Assembly (NCBI GenBank): GCA_022837365.1
Contig: JALHHV010000274.1
Location: 1-5,873 of the forward strand
Source: Desulfovibrio sp.
Lineage (GTDB): Bacteria; Desulfobacterota; Desulfovibrionia; Desulfovibrionales; Desulfovibrionaceae
Direction of reading: 5' to 3'
DNA length: 5,873 bases
The notes beneath the pieces are model-generated. The model was not told the origin of the DNA, made no database searches, and saw only the letters and a program-made list of their open reading frames with translations. The translations under genes were made by a program, and so were the position numbers. Shown in pieces: positions 5,815 through 5,873 of the stretch; the first letter of the stretch is position 1; every line of letters starts with the position of its first letter.

Positions 5815-5873
5815 ATTCGGGATTCCGCGCGGAGTGCTCTTTCTACCTTGCAGGCCCCGCCGGACGATACGCC

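Noticed and set aside
1..5873. CRISPR array, tRNA or rRNA gene, or insertion sequence
   Set aside because: No regularly spaced repeats, no tRNA cloverleaf or rRNA core sequence, and no transposase motif were seen on either strand.

Overview
The window is very GC-rich, with codon use dominated by GCC, GGC and CTG. It carries a CO-dehydrogenase locus of the type known from sulfate-reducing Desulfovibrionaceae (Desulfovibrio / Nitratidesulfovibrio vulgaris group). The best pointer is the CooS protein. It is 629 residues long, and its N-terminal cluster-D cysteines have the short C-x2-C spacing described for the D. vulgaris enzyme, not the C-x7-C spacing of Carboxydothermus or Rhodospirillum CooS. 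This assignment rests on reading the sequence; no search was run.

Layout from left to right. Positions 1-116 are non-coding sequence downstream of cooS, containing dyad repeats. Positions 117-2006 (minus) are cooS, the catalytic Ni-Fe-S CO dehydrogenase. Positions 2007-2329 hold the cooS leader and promoter region with a perfect 16-bp palindrome (2172-2187) matching the CooA operator consensus, then a pyrimidine-rich (minus strand) stretch after cooA with a weak hairpin. Positions 2330 to about 3064 (minus) are a CooA-type CO-sensing regulator of the CRP/FNR family. Positions about 3064-4044 (minus) are mtnA, methylthioribose-1-phosphate isomerase. Positions 4045-4288 are the divergent mtnA/trpB intergenic region with an AT-rich regulatory patch. 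Positions 4289-5611 (plus) are trpB, a solitary tryptophan synthase beta chain ending in a strong intrinsic terminator. Positions 5681-5873 are non-coding and look like the promoter and leader of a gene beyond the right edge.

The CO part is a sensor-effector pair. CooA should bind CO through heme and activate cooS from the operator at 2172-2187. MtnA (methionine salvage) and TrpB (tryptophan or indole metabolism) have no obvious link to CO and are probably neighbours by chance. No maturation gene (cooC) lies between cooS and the left edge.

The most unusual point is the mtnA/cooA junction near position 3064. MtnA homology stops about 20-25 residues short of the family's usual C-terminus, and CooA homology begins within one or two bases in another frame. 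There is no stop codon, intergenic spacer or normal start codon between them. This looks like a deletion that joined the two genes out of frame, or a sequence error. It would leave CooA without its N-terminal heme-ligand arm. CooA also carries an Ala-Pro-Asp-rich insert in its hinge, encoded by a 9-bp tandem repeat. I found no clear evidence for a wholly new system.
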